Of a stretch of DNA of 64,000 bases, positions 43,868-52,473 are shown one piece after another. The notes below the pieces were generated by a model. It made no database searches and was not told the DNA's origin. It was given only the letters and a program-made list of their open reading frames with translations. The stretch is from Flavobacteriaceae bacterium UBA1903 (GTDB lineage Bacteria; Bacteroidota; Bacteroidia; Flavobacteriales; Flavobacteriaceae): contig DDGL01000004.1 of the NCBI GenBank assembly GCA_002337605.1, forward strand, positions 45,786 to 109,785. Direction: 5' to 3'. Numbering within the stretch: the first letter of the stretch is position 1; the number at the start of each line of letters is the position of its first letter. The translations under genes were made by a program, and so were the position numbers.

Positions 43868-45223
43868 ATGGAAACAAAAAGAAACAAATTCGGAAACTGG
43901 TTACGCAACTCTATCACCGCACGGATGCTGGTCGTAGGCTTTTTACTATTGGTACTTCTAATACCCCTAGAGTATGTACAATCTCTTATAAACGAACGAG
44001 CCTTGCGACAAGCTGAAGTAGTCCAGGAAATAAATGAAAAATGGGGAAACGAAGTGGTTCTGTCGGGTCCTATCCTGAAAGTTCCCTATAAAACCTACAA
44101 GGAAGAACGCATCTTTATTCAGGAGACAAAAACCTATCAGACCGTCACTGAAACTATTGTAAAAACAGCCTACCTCCTACCCGATGATTTGTTGATAGAT
44201 GCAGAAGCCAACAGTAAAAAAGAACCTTTAAAACGAGGTATGTACGAGTCTGTAGTATATACAGCTGCTATGGATATTTCAGGAAATTTTCCGGCTATAG
44301 ACCTGTCTGCAAGCAACATTACCCCCGAAGATATTTTGTGGGATAAAGTTTCAGTACTTATTAAAACATCAAATTTAAAAGGGATTAAAAATACTATGGA
44401 AGTGTCCATAGGGTTGGACCGCTTAGAAATGGCACCGAAATTCTCTCAGGACTACCTCAACACGCTGGAAAGTGTTGCAATTACTGAAGAGATTGCAAAG
44501 AGTAGCGAAGCCATCCCATTCAACTTTTCTATGAAAGTAAACGGTAGTGCACGTTTACAATTTATTCCTATTGGAAAAGAGACCAAAGTAGCTATGAAAA
44601 GCAATTGGCCTTCGCCAAGTTTTAATGGGGAATACCTACCTATGGATGGTTCCAGAGAAATTTCAGAGGACGGGTTTAAAGCACAGTGGGAAGTATATCA
44701 GATAAATCGTCAATTTGAGCAGGTATTTCTTGGGAGTTTACCAAATTTAACCGGATTTGCTTTTGGTGTTAACCTTATCATACCTGTAGACGAATATGCA
44801 AAAAGCCAGCGAACTGCCAAGTACGGATTTATGGTAATTGGCCTTACCTTGCTAGTTTTTCTACTTATTCAATTAGTGAGTAAACTCTATATACACCCCT
44901 TTCAATATGTAATGATCGGGTTAGCACTGGTTATGTTCTACACGCTCCTCATCTCCATTAGCGAGCACAGTAGTTTTTTGAAAGCATACCTTATTGCAGC
45001 TGTCTCGGTTTTGGGGCTCATTACCATTTACTCCAGAGCAATACTGAAGGGCTTTAAATTTCCGTTGTTGGTCTGTACATCACTGGCATCCTTATATGGA
45101 TTTATTTACGTGATTATTCAACTTGAAAACTATGCATTGCTTGTAGGTAGTATTGGATTGTTTGTAATCCTAGCCATAATCATGTTCGCTTCGCGGAAAA
45201 TTGACTGGGGGAATGAGTCTTAA
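43868..45223 (+). CDS. creD: Inner membrane protein CreD
   Basis: A 451-residue CreD-family protein: cytoplasmic N-terminus, first helix about residues 18-36 (MLVVGFLLLVLLIPLEYVQ), the family-typical periplasmic start LINERALRQAEVVQEINEKWG, a beta-rich periplasmic domain to about residue 315, then five or six helices (VLFYTLLISISEHSSFLKAY-like region at about 355-375). In enterobacteria creD is controlled by the CreBC two-component system and linked to envelope integrity and beta-lactam responses. Here no creBC is adjacent; instead the palindrome and a winged-helix gene suggest one-component control. Confidence 0.9.
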   Translation: METKRNKFGNWLRNSITARMLVVGFLLLVLLIPLEYVQSLINERALRQAEVVQEINEKWGNEVVLSGPILKVPYKTYKEERIFIQETKTYQTVTETIVKTAYLLPDDLLIDAEANSKKEPLKRGMYESVVYTAAMDISGNFPAIDLSASNITPEDILWDKVSVLIKTSNLKGIKNTMEVSIGLDRLEMAPKFSQDYLNTLESVAITEEIAKSSEAIPFNFSMKVNGSARLQFIPIGKETKVAMKSNWPSPSFNGEYLPMDGSREISEDGFKAQWEVYQINRQFEQVFLGSLPNLTGFAFGVNLIIPVDEYAKSQRTAKYGFMVIGLTLLVFLLIQLVSKLYIHPFQYVMIGLALVMFYTLLISISEHSSFLKAYLIAAVSVLGLITIYSRAILKGFKFPLLVCTSLASLYGFIYVIIQLENYALLVGSIGLFVILAIIMFASRKIDWGNES

Positions 45224-45240
45224 GATGAACATAGAGCAGG

Positions 45241-45275
45241 GAACAGAGGTAATAAAACTCTGTTCTCTGTTCTCT
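45241..45275. repeat. Inverted and heptamer-periodic repeat (GAACAGA / CTCTGTT)
   Basis: CTCTGTT is repeated tandemly (45258-45275, about 2.6 units), and its complement GAACAGAG (45241-45248) lies upstream, forming an 8-bp hairpin with a 9-base loop. Bases 45228-45248 are themselves loosely heptameric (GAACATA, GAGCAGG, GAACAGA). The site fills the creD to DUF2809 gap and may attenuate read-through. Confidence 0.5.
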
Positions 45276-45293
45276 AATTTTAGTGATAAATAA

Positions 45294-45656
45294 ATGAAAC
45301 GAGCTTTACTAATTTTTATACTGCTTCTGGTAACTGAAGTAGCCATAGCATTTTTTTACTTCCACAAGTTTATACGTGGTTTTGTGGGAGATGTATTAGT
45401 TATTCCGTTGCTGTTCTATTTGATACGTCTTTTTACAAACTGGCGTACGTTGTATTTGGCATTAACTGTGTTGGGGGTAGCTGTAGTAATTGAGTTTTTG
45501 CAACGTATGAATGTGCTAGACCTCCTTCAAATAAATTCACGTTTTTTACAAATAATACTGGGCACCACGTTCGATGTAAAAGATATCCTTGCGTATCTCA
45601 CAGGGTTTTTACTGGTGCTAGGTATCGAAAAATTTACAACTCATGACTACTATTAA
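45294..45656 (+). CDS. DUF2809 family membrane protein
   Basis: A 120-residue protein with about four transmembrane helices. DUF2809 landmarks are visible: FIRGFVGDVLVIPLLFYLIR, VVIEFLQRMNVLD and GTTFDVKDILAYLTGFLL. Function is unknown in the family. Its 3' end overlaps the DUF1361 gene by 14 bases, so the two membrane proteins are translationally coupled. Confidence 0.82.
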   Translation: MKRALLIFILLLVTEVAIAFFYFHKFIRGFVGDVLVIPLLFYLIRLFTNWRTLYLALTVLGVAVVIEFLQRMNVLDLLQINSRFLQIILGTTFDVKDILAYLTGFLLVLGIEKFTTHDYY

Positions 45657-46308
45657 ATACCTTATTTTCAAAAATTTTAAAACGGTATCCATCCTTACAC
45701 TTTGCTGTCTTGTAAGCTTATTTTTATTGATGGTGCGGTTAAAAATAACACATTCATTTTTTCTGCTTTTTCTGGTCTGGAATTTATTTCTGGCTATGCT
45801 CCCCTTCTGTATTTCCTTTTACCTTCAACAACAGGAAAACCTTAAGAAGTGGCAACTCCTTGGCTGGAGCTTTTTATGGCTCCTCTTTTTACCTAATGCT
45901 CCCTACATCGTGACAGATTTAATCCATCTAAAGTTGAATGACGGGCTTATAGTACTGGTGGATTTTGTGGTCATTACAAGCTTTGCCATTGCCGGGTTGC
46001 TTTTTTATTTGACTTCGGTTCGGGATATGGAGGTTTTGTTTCAAAGAAATTTCAGTAAAAAACTAAAGACTATTTTCTTTACCATGCTACCTTTTCTATG
46101 TGGCTTCGGAATATATTTAGGCAGGTTTCTACGATTTAATTCCTGGGATATCATACAGGATCCGGCAAGTTTAGTTGTAACAGTGGCAAAAATCATCATC
46201 TTTCCAGCTTCTAACTGGTTTGCATGGGCAGTCACGTTGGGATTTGGCTTCTTTTTATGGATATTAATTAAAGGATATAAAAAATGCTCAACCTTAAAAA
46301 AAAGTTGA
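45643..46308 (+). CDS. DUF1361 family membrane protein
   Basis: A 221-residue protein with about six or seven helices and the DUF1361 signature: LVWNLFLAMLPFCIS, WLLFLPNAPYIVTDLIHL, and FGIYLGRFLRFNSWDI. Function is unknown. Coupled to DUF2809 by a 14-base overlap. Its last codons (LKKS and the TGA) lie inside a perfect 10-bp hairpin that appears to be the terminator of the convergent HYR gene. Confidence 0.84.
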   Translation: MTTIKYLIFKNFKTVSILTLCCLVSLFLLMVRLKITHSFFLLFLVWNLFLAMLPFCISFYLQQQENLKKWQLLGWSFLWLLFLPNAPYIVTDLIHLKLNDGLIVLVDFVVITSFAIAGLLFYLTSVRDMEVLFQRNFSKKLKTIFFTMLPFLCGFGIYLGRFLRFNSWDIIQDPASLVVTVAKIIIFPASNWFAWAVTLGFGFFLWILIKGYKKCSTLKKS

Positions 46309-46313
46309 GCATT
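46283..46313 (-). terminator. Terminator of the HYR gene, embedded in the DUF1361 coding end
   Basis: AATGCTCAAC (46283-46292) and GTTGAGCATT (46304-46313) form a perfect 10-bp stem with an 11-base loop. On the minus strand the stem is followed by a T-rich run (from 46284 downward), so it works for the HYR gene. On the plus strand the downstream bases are not T-rich. The TGA stop of DUF1361 is within the right arm. Confidence 0.65.
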
Positions 46314-46333
46314 CCTAACTAGTTTATCTTAAG

Positions 46334-49300
46334 TTATTCTTTCACAAGCTGTTTGACAACCTGTCCATTTTGAGTTGCTAAAACAACCACATAAGTAGCG
46401 CTTTGCAAATTAGAAATATCCATGGTAACCAGCGCATTTGTTTCAGTAATATCCTGATGTTTTACGATCCTTCCACTAACATCATAAATTGAAATAGCTT
46501 CTAATGCTACAAACTGGGGATTACTAATGTTTATCTCCTGGCTTGCTGGATTAGGGTACAAGATAAGTGTGTCTATGGAAGCTTGTGGAGTTTCAGTACC
46601 TAACACAGTTTCTACGTTAAGCGTAAATTCACACCAGCTTTCAAATCCACTACCGTCTTCAGCAGTAATAGTAATTATATAGGTTCCCTGTTGCAAGGAA
46701 GTCCCGGGATTAGGGTATTGAGACGTAATTACAGTGCTTGAACAATTATCAAATGCAAGTGCTTCTCCCATAGCAAAATAATCTGGTAACACATAGAAAT
46801 CGTTAGCGACTACTGATTGGTCTTCAGGACAAATTACCTCGGGAGAAAGCCCATCTACTACATTTACATAAGCAATACACGTATCTGTTTGTCCGGCAGC
46901 GTTATAAACAGTTAATTCAATTGGAATTGGAGCCCCAATATCCTCACAGGTAAACGTATCTCTATTAATACTGAATCCATTAAAACAACGGACTCCCGTA
47001 GATCCTGCATCAAAACTTATCGCTTGTACAACTCCCACCCCATCTTCTTGTAAGGGTACAGTTACATTGTGACAAACTGCAACAGGAGCAAACACACCTT
47101 CTTCCACCATAATGGTAGTGGTACAGGTAGCCACATTACCGCTTTGATCTATAACCGTAAGTGTCACTTCATTTTCTCCAATATTGGTACAGTTAAATGA
47201 GTCTATATCTATTTCACTGCTTACAATAGTACAGTTATCTGTACTGCCACCAAAAATATCGGCAATTTCAATAGTGGCCGAATACTCTTCATCTAGGGTT
47301 ACAGTTAAATTCTGACAATCTAAAGTTGGGGGAAGTACATCTATTACAGTTACTATTGCATTACAGGTTGCAACATTCCCTTGTGTATCGGTTATAGTGA
47401 ACACCACTGGATTATCGCCAAGGTTACTACAATCGAAGGTAACAATATCTACTGAAGTAGTAAAATTGATACAATTATCTGAACTTCCTGCATCTAAGTC
47501 TTCTGGTGTAATTAGGGCAAAACCATTCGCATCCAACTCTACCGTAATACTTTGACAAATCGCTACAGGCAACTCATTATCCAGAACTGTTACAACGGCT
47601 GAACAAGTACCTACATTTCCATGTATGTCAGTAACTGAAAGCGTTACAGTATTTTCACCAAGCATAGAGCAATCGAAATTAGTAACATCAAGTGAATAGC
47701 TTACAGCACCACAGTTATCTGTACTTCCTGTGTCAATATCGGCTACAGTAATGTTTGCCTGGTTGTTTGCATCCAGTATCACAGTAATGTCCTGACAGGA
47801 AACTACAGGTGCTAGGGTGTCTTCAACGGTTACAAGCACATTACAAGTGCTTGTTAATCCAGCAGCATCAGTTACAGTGAATACCACCGGGTTTTCACCT
47901 ATATCACTACAGGTAAATGTATTTGTATCTATTGCCATGGTTATAGTTCCGCAGTTATCACTACTTCCTGCGTCAACATCGTTAGGCGTTATGGTAGCCA
48001 CTCCGGTCGCATCTAATTGTACGGTTATATTTTGACAAACAGCAATAGGTGCTATCTCGTCTGTTACTGTAAGATTGAATGAACAAGTAACCTGGTTAGG
48101 GCCATCACTGGCTATTATTTCTACGGAAGTTACTCCTGCTGAAACAACTGTTCCTGCAACAGGGTCTTGCGTTATAGACAGTGTGCTACAATTATCGCTA
48201 ACTGAAACACTGCTTGTATAATCTGGCACAACAAAAGAACAACTACCATCTACTACTTCAAACTGATCTTCAACACAAAATAGTATCGGAGGGGTAGTGT
48301 CTATTACTGTAATTGTTGTTGTACAGCTATCTGTAAAAGCACCATCGTCTATTGTTAACGTAACATTGGTTACTCCTAATGGGTAAGGGCCTTCAGGGGT
48401 GATGGTTATGGTCGTTGGCAATCCCTCAGGATCGAAAGAACCTCCATCAAAATCTGAAACTGTCGCTTCTCCTTCACAATTGGCATTTGCATCTACAACT
48501 ACAGCCTCACAAACTGCTGTAGGTGGTTGGTTACAAACAAATAAAGGATCCTCGACAGTAACTGTAGTTGTACATGAGCTTACAAAGCCGTTGGTATCTT
48601 CAACAGTAAGCGTAACAGTATTAGGTCCTAAATCGTCACAGGTAAAGCTTGAAACGTCTATGGATGCATTTAAAATTCCACAGAAATCATTTGAACCTCC
48701 ATCGACATCGGCTACAGTTATGGTTGCTATTCCTGTTGCATCTAATGAAACCGAAAAGGGAGCAGCACAAACAGCATTAGGCATGGACGTATCTTCCACT
48801 AGTATATCAAAAGTGCAGCTTGCTGTATTAGAACCATCACTAGCAGTTAATGTAATAGTGGTCGTTCCTACGCCTACTAAGGTTCCCATAACAGGGTCTT
48901 GCGTTACAGTTACTGTATTGCAATTATCTGCCGCAATAGCAAGACCTGTGTAGTCTGGTAAACTGAACATACAGTTATTCGCATTCACTTCTTCTGTTTG
49001 CGTTCCCGGGCAGGTAATTGTAGGGGGGATACTATCATTCTGAAGGACCATAAATGTACATGATCCAATATTTCCAGCATTATCTTCAGCAAAAATAGTG
49101 ATGGTGGTATCTCCTGTAATGACTGTTCCTGCCGGAGGAACCTGACTCATTGTAAAGGGTCCAGCGTAGCAAGCATCGGTTACTGTTGCAAGGCTTGTAT
49201 AATCTGGCAAAACAAACTGACAATTGGCATCAAAATCTTCGGTTTGATCTGCTGGACAGTTTACAATAGGGGGTCTATCATCTTCTACATTAATTGTAAA

Positions 49301-50119
49301 AGAACAGGGGGTAGTGTTTGTACCATCACTGGCAGTTATGGTAATAACAGTGATTCCTAATCCCACAATAGTTCCAGGGGCTGGTATTTGTGTAAGGACT
49401 GGAATTCCGCAATTATCATTTGCTACGGCATTTGATCTATAATCCGGAATTACAAACATACAATCGGTATTTGCACTTTCATCTCTATCTGCCGGACAAA
49501 CTATAGTTGGCGGAGTGATGTCGTTTGCAATCACGTCGAAAGTACAGGCGCCTGTATTACCCGCAGTATCTGTAGCAAATAAGAAAATGGTGGTCGTTCC
49601 GGAAATTACGGTTCCGGGGGGAGGGTTTTGTGTAATAGGAATACTTCCTGGACTACAAGCGTCTGAAGCACTAGCCAATGACGTATAGTCGGGAAGTACA
49701 AATTGACAGTTCGCATCAAAAATTTCAACCTGGTCAATAGGACAGGTCAACGTTGGTGATGTAGTATCAATAACATCAATGTCGAATGTACAACTTGAGG
49801 TATTAACTCCATCGTTTGCAGTTAGTGTAATAGTATAGGTACCTAACCCAACAACAGTTCCCATAACTGGGCTCTGTGTAATGGTTGGTGAAGCACAGGC
49901 ATCAGTGACTGTAGCTAGTCCAGTATAATCTGGAATACTAAATATGCAACTTGGTGTTACAGTTTCAGTTTGGTTCGGGGGGCAAGTAATTGCAATATTG
50001 CAGGTTTCAGTATTGTTTTTTAAACTCGTTGTTGCTGTAAAAGGGGCTGCAAGAGAAACGAGGGTTGATAAAGAAAATAGTACTGAACAAATCACATTTA
50101 CCATGTAGTTTTTTACCAT
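46334..50119 (-). CDS. Giant HYR/Ig-like repeat surface protein with T9SS type A sorting domain
   Basis: A 1261-residue secreted protein: signal peptide (about 1-30), then 14 tandem HYR/Ig-like repeats of about 70-85 residues, then a T9SS type A sorting domain (LILYPNPASQEINI ... GRIVKHQDI ... VVKQLVKE). Two repeat flavours are visible: one with CPxxQ ... PDYTSLA and one with VCQNITVQLDATG ... DAGSSDNC. Each has paired cysteines, probably disulphides. The repeats make a long stalk typical of adhesins or matrix proteins, exported by the type IX system. No catalytic domain is seen. It is a single gene with its terminator at 46283-46313. Confidence 0.88.
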   Translation of the reverse strand: MVKNYMVNVICSVLFSLSTLVSLAAPFTATTSLKNNTETCNIAITCPPNQTETVTPSCIFSIPDYTGLATVTDACASPTITQSPVMGTVVGLGTYTITLTANDGVNTSSCTFDIDVIDTTSPTLTCPIDQVEIFDANCQFVLPDYTSLASASDACSPGSIPITQNPPPGTVISGTTTIFLFATDTAGNTGACTFDVIANDITPPTIVCPADRDESANTDCMFVIPDYRSNAVANDNCGIPVLTQIPAPGTIVGLGITVITITASDGTNTTPCSFTINVEDDRPPIVNCPADQTEDFDANCQFVLPDYTSLATVTDACYAGPFTMSQVPPAGTVITGDTTITIFAEDNAGNIGSCTFMVLQNDSIPPTITCPGTQTEEVNANNCMFSLPDYTGLAIAADNCNTVTVTQDPVMGTLVGVGTTTITLTASDGSNTASCTFDILVEDTSMPNAVCAAPFSVSLDATGIATITVADVDGGSNDFCGILNASIDVSSFTCDDLGPNTVTLTVEDTNGFVSSCTTTVTVEDPLFVCNQPPTAVCEAVVVDANANCEGEATVSDFDGGSFDPEGLPTTITITPEGPYPLGVTNVTLTIDDGAFTDSCTTTITVIDTTPPILFCVEDQFEVVDGSCSFVVPDYTSSVSVSDNCSTLSITQDPVAGTVVSAGVTSVEIIASDGPNQVTCSFNLTVTDEIAPIAVCQNITVQLDATGVATITPNDVDAGSSDNCGTITMAIDTNTFTCSDIGENPVVFTVTDAAGLTSTCNVLVTVEDTLAPVVSCQDITVILDANNQANITVADIDTGSTDNCGAVSYSLDVTNFDCSMLGENTVTLSVTDIHGNVGTCSAVVTVLDNELPVAICQSITVELDANGFALITPEDLDAGSSDNCINFTTSVDIVTFDCSNLGDNPVVFTITDTQGNVATCNAIVTVIDVLPPTLDCQNLTVTLDEEYSATIEIADIFGGSTDNCTIVSSEIDIDSFNCTNIGENEVTLTVIDQSGNVATCTTTIMVEEGVFAPVAVCHNVTVPLQEDGVGVVQAISFDAGSTGVRCFNGFSINRDTFTCEDIGAPIPIELTVYNAAGQTDTCIAYVNVVDGLSPEVICPEDQSVVANDFYVLPDYFAMGEALAFDNCSSTVITSQYPNPGTSLQQGTYIITITAEDGSGFESWCEFTLNVETVLGTETPQASIDTLILYPNPASQEINISNPQFVALEAISIYDVSGRIVKHQDITETNALVTMDISNLQSATYVVVLATQNGQVVKQLVKE

Positions 50120-50511
50120 ATGATATTTTTAATTCGTTAATTATTAAACAAATAAACTAAAAAAAATCTATGAAATGCAAATAAATCCGATAAAATGCAC
50201 TTTTTTAAATAATAAACGTAGGTAGGATGCCCTGAAAACATAAAATTTTTCCTCTACAAACTGGCTTGTAAGCACCCTACTTGTTGGACCTGTCTGCTTT
50301 TTGAAGTGAAATTTATTTTTTTTACACTTAGAGTGTTAATTTCCAGTATTCAAGCCTCTAAGAGAATAACTTTTCCAGCCGTTCTAAACTAAGCACCAGA
50401 ACCTAGTTAAGGTACAGTCCTTATATTTTAAATAAAATATCATAGGAATAAACGTCTTTTCTTTTGAGCATACATTTCTGTTCTATAGATTTGTCACCAA
50501 AAAATAATTCT
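50120..50511. other. Intergenic region between divergent genes, no feature recognised
   Basis: About 390 bases of AT-rich DNA separate the HYR gene from the DUF3857 gene. It must contain both promoters, but I see no exact TAnnTTTG box at suitable spacing, no coding potential, no strong hairpin and no repeat shared with the rest of the window. Confidence 0.5.
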
Positions 50512-52473
50512 ATGCGTTTCCTACTATTCTTTCTAATCGGTTTTGTATCATTTGCTTCTTTGGGTCAGGAGAGGGTTACCTCTGTTTTTGGGAGTCCAAG
50601 CTCTCTTGAGTTATCAATGAAGACCTACCCCGAAGACAGAGAGGCAGCTGGTGTTGTATTATTTGAATCCGGAAGGAACAGTGTAAAGCTTAAAAACAAC
50701 AAAATACGTCTTATTAAAGAGGTGTATGTGAAAATGAAAGTGCTGGACGCAAAGAACTTTGAGCACGCTACTGTAGCAATTCCCTATTATACAGGGGGTA
50801 CCTTTGACGAAAAAGTGGTGGATATTGAAGCCATAACAAATAACAGCGGGTTAAAGTCGTATCTAAAACAGGCAAGCATCTTTACCGAGGATCCTGTAAG
50901 GAACTGGGCAGTAAAAAAATTTACGTTTCCTAATGTACAAGACGGCAGTGTTCTAGAATACCGCTACACTATAGAATCGCCTTACTTTGTGTATTTAGGA
51001 GGATGGCAGTTCCAGAGCACCATTCCAAAGCTGTATACCGAATTTGAAACTGAAATACCCGGTAATTACGTCTACAGAAGGAGTCTGGTAGGCAACGAAA
51101 AGTTATACCTCAACGAAGTATCCCTAAAAGAAGACTGTTTTTGGCTACCTGGCTATGAGGTAAATGCAGACTGTGAAGTAGCGCTCTATGCGATGAAAGA
51201 CGTACCAGCCTTTAAGAAAGAACAGTATATGCTTTCGGAAAAGAATTATATGGCTCGGGTAATTTATGAGTTAAAAGAGTTTTACGACTTTAAAGGCAAC
51301 AAAACCGAGTATACCAGAAAATGGAAAGACGTAGATAAAGAGTTCAGATTCGATAAAGACCTTGGACGCCAATTAGGATACAAGAATTTTTTTGAAAAAA
51401 ACCTGCCGGCATCGGTATTGTCTATGAGTGATCCGCTGAAAAAAGCAAAAGCGATCTACTATTTTATTCAGAGTCATTTTACCTATAACGGCAAGCAAAG
51501 AATCCTTAGTGACATTCGTGTTAAAGAAGCTTTTGAAGAAAAAACAGGGAATAGCAGTGAAATAAATATCTCTTTAATTAATGCCCTTGAAGCTGCCGGT
51601 CTGGATGCTAAAATTGTACTACTCGCCACAAGAGACCAGGCGTTGCCTACAAAATTATACCCGGTACTTACCGAGTTCAATTATGCCATTGCGCTTTTAA
51701 AAATTGGTGAGACCACGTATTTATTGGATGCTACCAGCAAGTTCACTCCATTTGCAGTGCTCCCAACCACAGCTTTAAATAACCAGGGGCGTGTATTAGA
51801 TATTAAAGAGGGAAGTTATTGGATAGATATTATTCCTACTAAAAAAAATGTAGCATATATTAATGCACAACTACGTTTTACTGAAGAACAAACGTTAACA
51901 GGAAAAGTAAGCGAAACCTACGTTGGGTATCCAGCTGTAGAAGAACGCAAAGAAATAGGAACCCGGGGAATTGAAGATTTTAAAAAAGAAAAACAAAAAT
52001 TTATTAGCGATGCCTTACTTACAGAGTTTGCTGTAGAAAATCAAAATAACGTCGCTGAAAATTTAAAGGAAACCTACAACGTTACCATTACGCCAGAGCT
52101 CAATGGAAACAAAGTATACCTTTCCCCTTTCTTCTTACAGACTTTTTATGATGAAAACCCTTTTAAACTGGATACGCGGAGCTATCCTGTAGATTTTGGA
52201 TTTCCGGTCTCTCAAACGTTTTTAATGAGTCTGGATTTAAACAATCAGTACACCATTGCTGAAGTTCCGCAAAATACCATCGTAAAACTACCTGAAAATG
52301 CAGGAGAGTGTTCTGTAGTGTATGGCACCACGGGAGGAAAAATTTCTATTCGGTTTAGTTTGAAATTGAACCAGCATTACTTTACCCCTGAAAAGTACAA
52401 AAGCTTAAAAGAGTTTTTTAATGCGGTAGTTACAATGCAGAATAAAGAGTTGATTGTATTGGAAAAAGTTTAA
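50512..52473 (+). CDS. DUF3857 and transglutaminase-like domain protein
   Basis: About 654 residues from the ATG at 50512, which gives a clean signal peptide (MRFLLFFLIGFVSFASLGQ); a TTG 16 codons upstream is less likely. Residues about 45-240 are a DUF3857 beta domain (FPNVQDGSVLEYRYTIESPY), followed by a transglutaminase-like fold (KAKAIYYFIQSHFTYNG ... EKTGNSSEINISLINALEAA ... YLLDATSKF). The usual catalytic Cys position reads Ser in TGNSSEIN, and the His position reads Tyr in EFNYAIAL, so it is probably not a functional protease or transglutaminase. Periplasmic; role unknown. Its stop overlaps the convergent gene by four bases. Confidence 0.78.
   Translation: MRFLLFFLIGFVSFASLGQERVTSVFGSPSSLELSMKTYPEDREAAGVVLFESGRNSVKLKNNKIRLIKEVYVKMKVLDAKNFEHATVAIPYYTGGTFDEKVVDIEAITNNSGLKSYLKQASIFTEDPVRNWAVKKFTFPNVQDGSVLEYRYTIESPYFVYLGGWQFQSTIPKLYTEFETEIPGNYVYRRSLVGNEKLYLNEVSLKEDCFWLPGYEVNADCEVALYAMKDVPAFKKEQYMLSEKNYMARVIYELKEFYDFKGNKTEYTRKWKDVDKEFRFDKDLGRQLGYKNFFEKNLPASVLSMSDPLKKAKAIYYFIQSHFTYNGKQRILSDIRVKEAFEEKTGNSSEINISLINALEAAGLDAKIVLLATRDQALPTKLYPVLTEFNYAIALLKIGETTYLLDATSKFTPFAVLPTTALNNQGRVLDIKEGSYWIDIIPTKKNVAYINAQLRFTEEQTLTGKVSETYVGYPAVEERKEIGTRGIEDFKKEKQKFISDALLTEFAVENQNNVAENLKETYNVTITPELNGNKVYLSPFFLQTFYDENPFKLDTRSYPVDFGFPVSQTFLMSLDLNNQYTIAEVPQNTIVKLPENAGECSVVYGTTGGKISIRFSLKLNQHYFTPEKYKSLKEFFNAVVTMQNKELIVLEKV

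Noticed and set aside
48399..48953. 184-codon plus-strand ORF inside the HYR gene
   Set aside because: Antisense shadow of the repeat-rich coding sequence; composition is Ser/Thr/Val-biased as expected from the opposite strand.
46334..50119. DNA-level tandem repeat or CRISPR in the HYR gene
   Set aside because: The periodicity follows protein HYR/Ig domains of about 70-85 residues in one open frame; DNA identity between units is low.
50464..50511. TTG-initiated 16-residue N-terminal extension of the DUF3857 protein
   Set aside because: It would precede and spoil a standard signal peptide that begins at ATG 50512.
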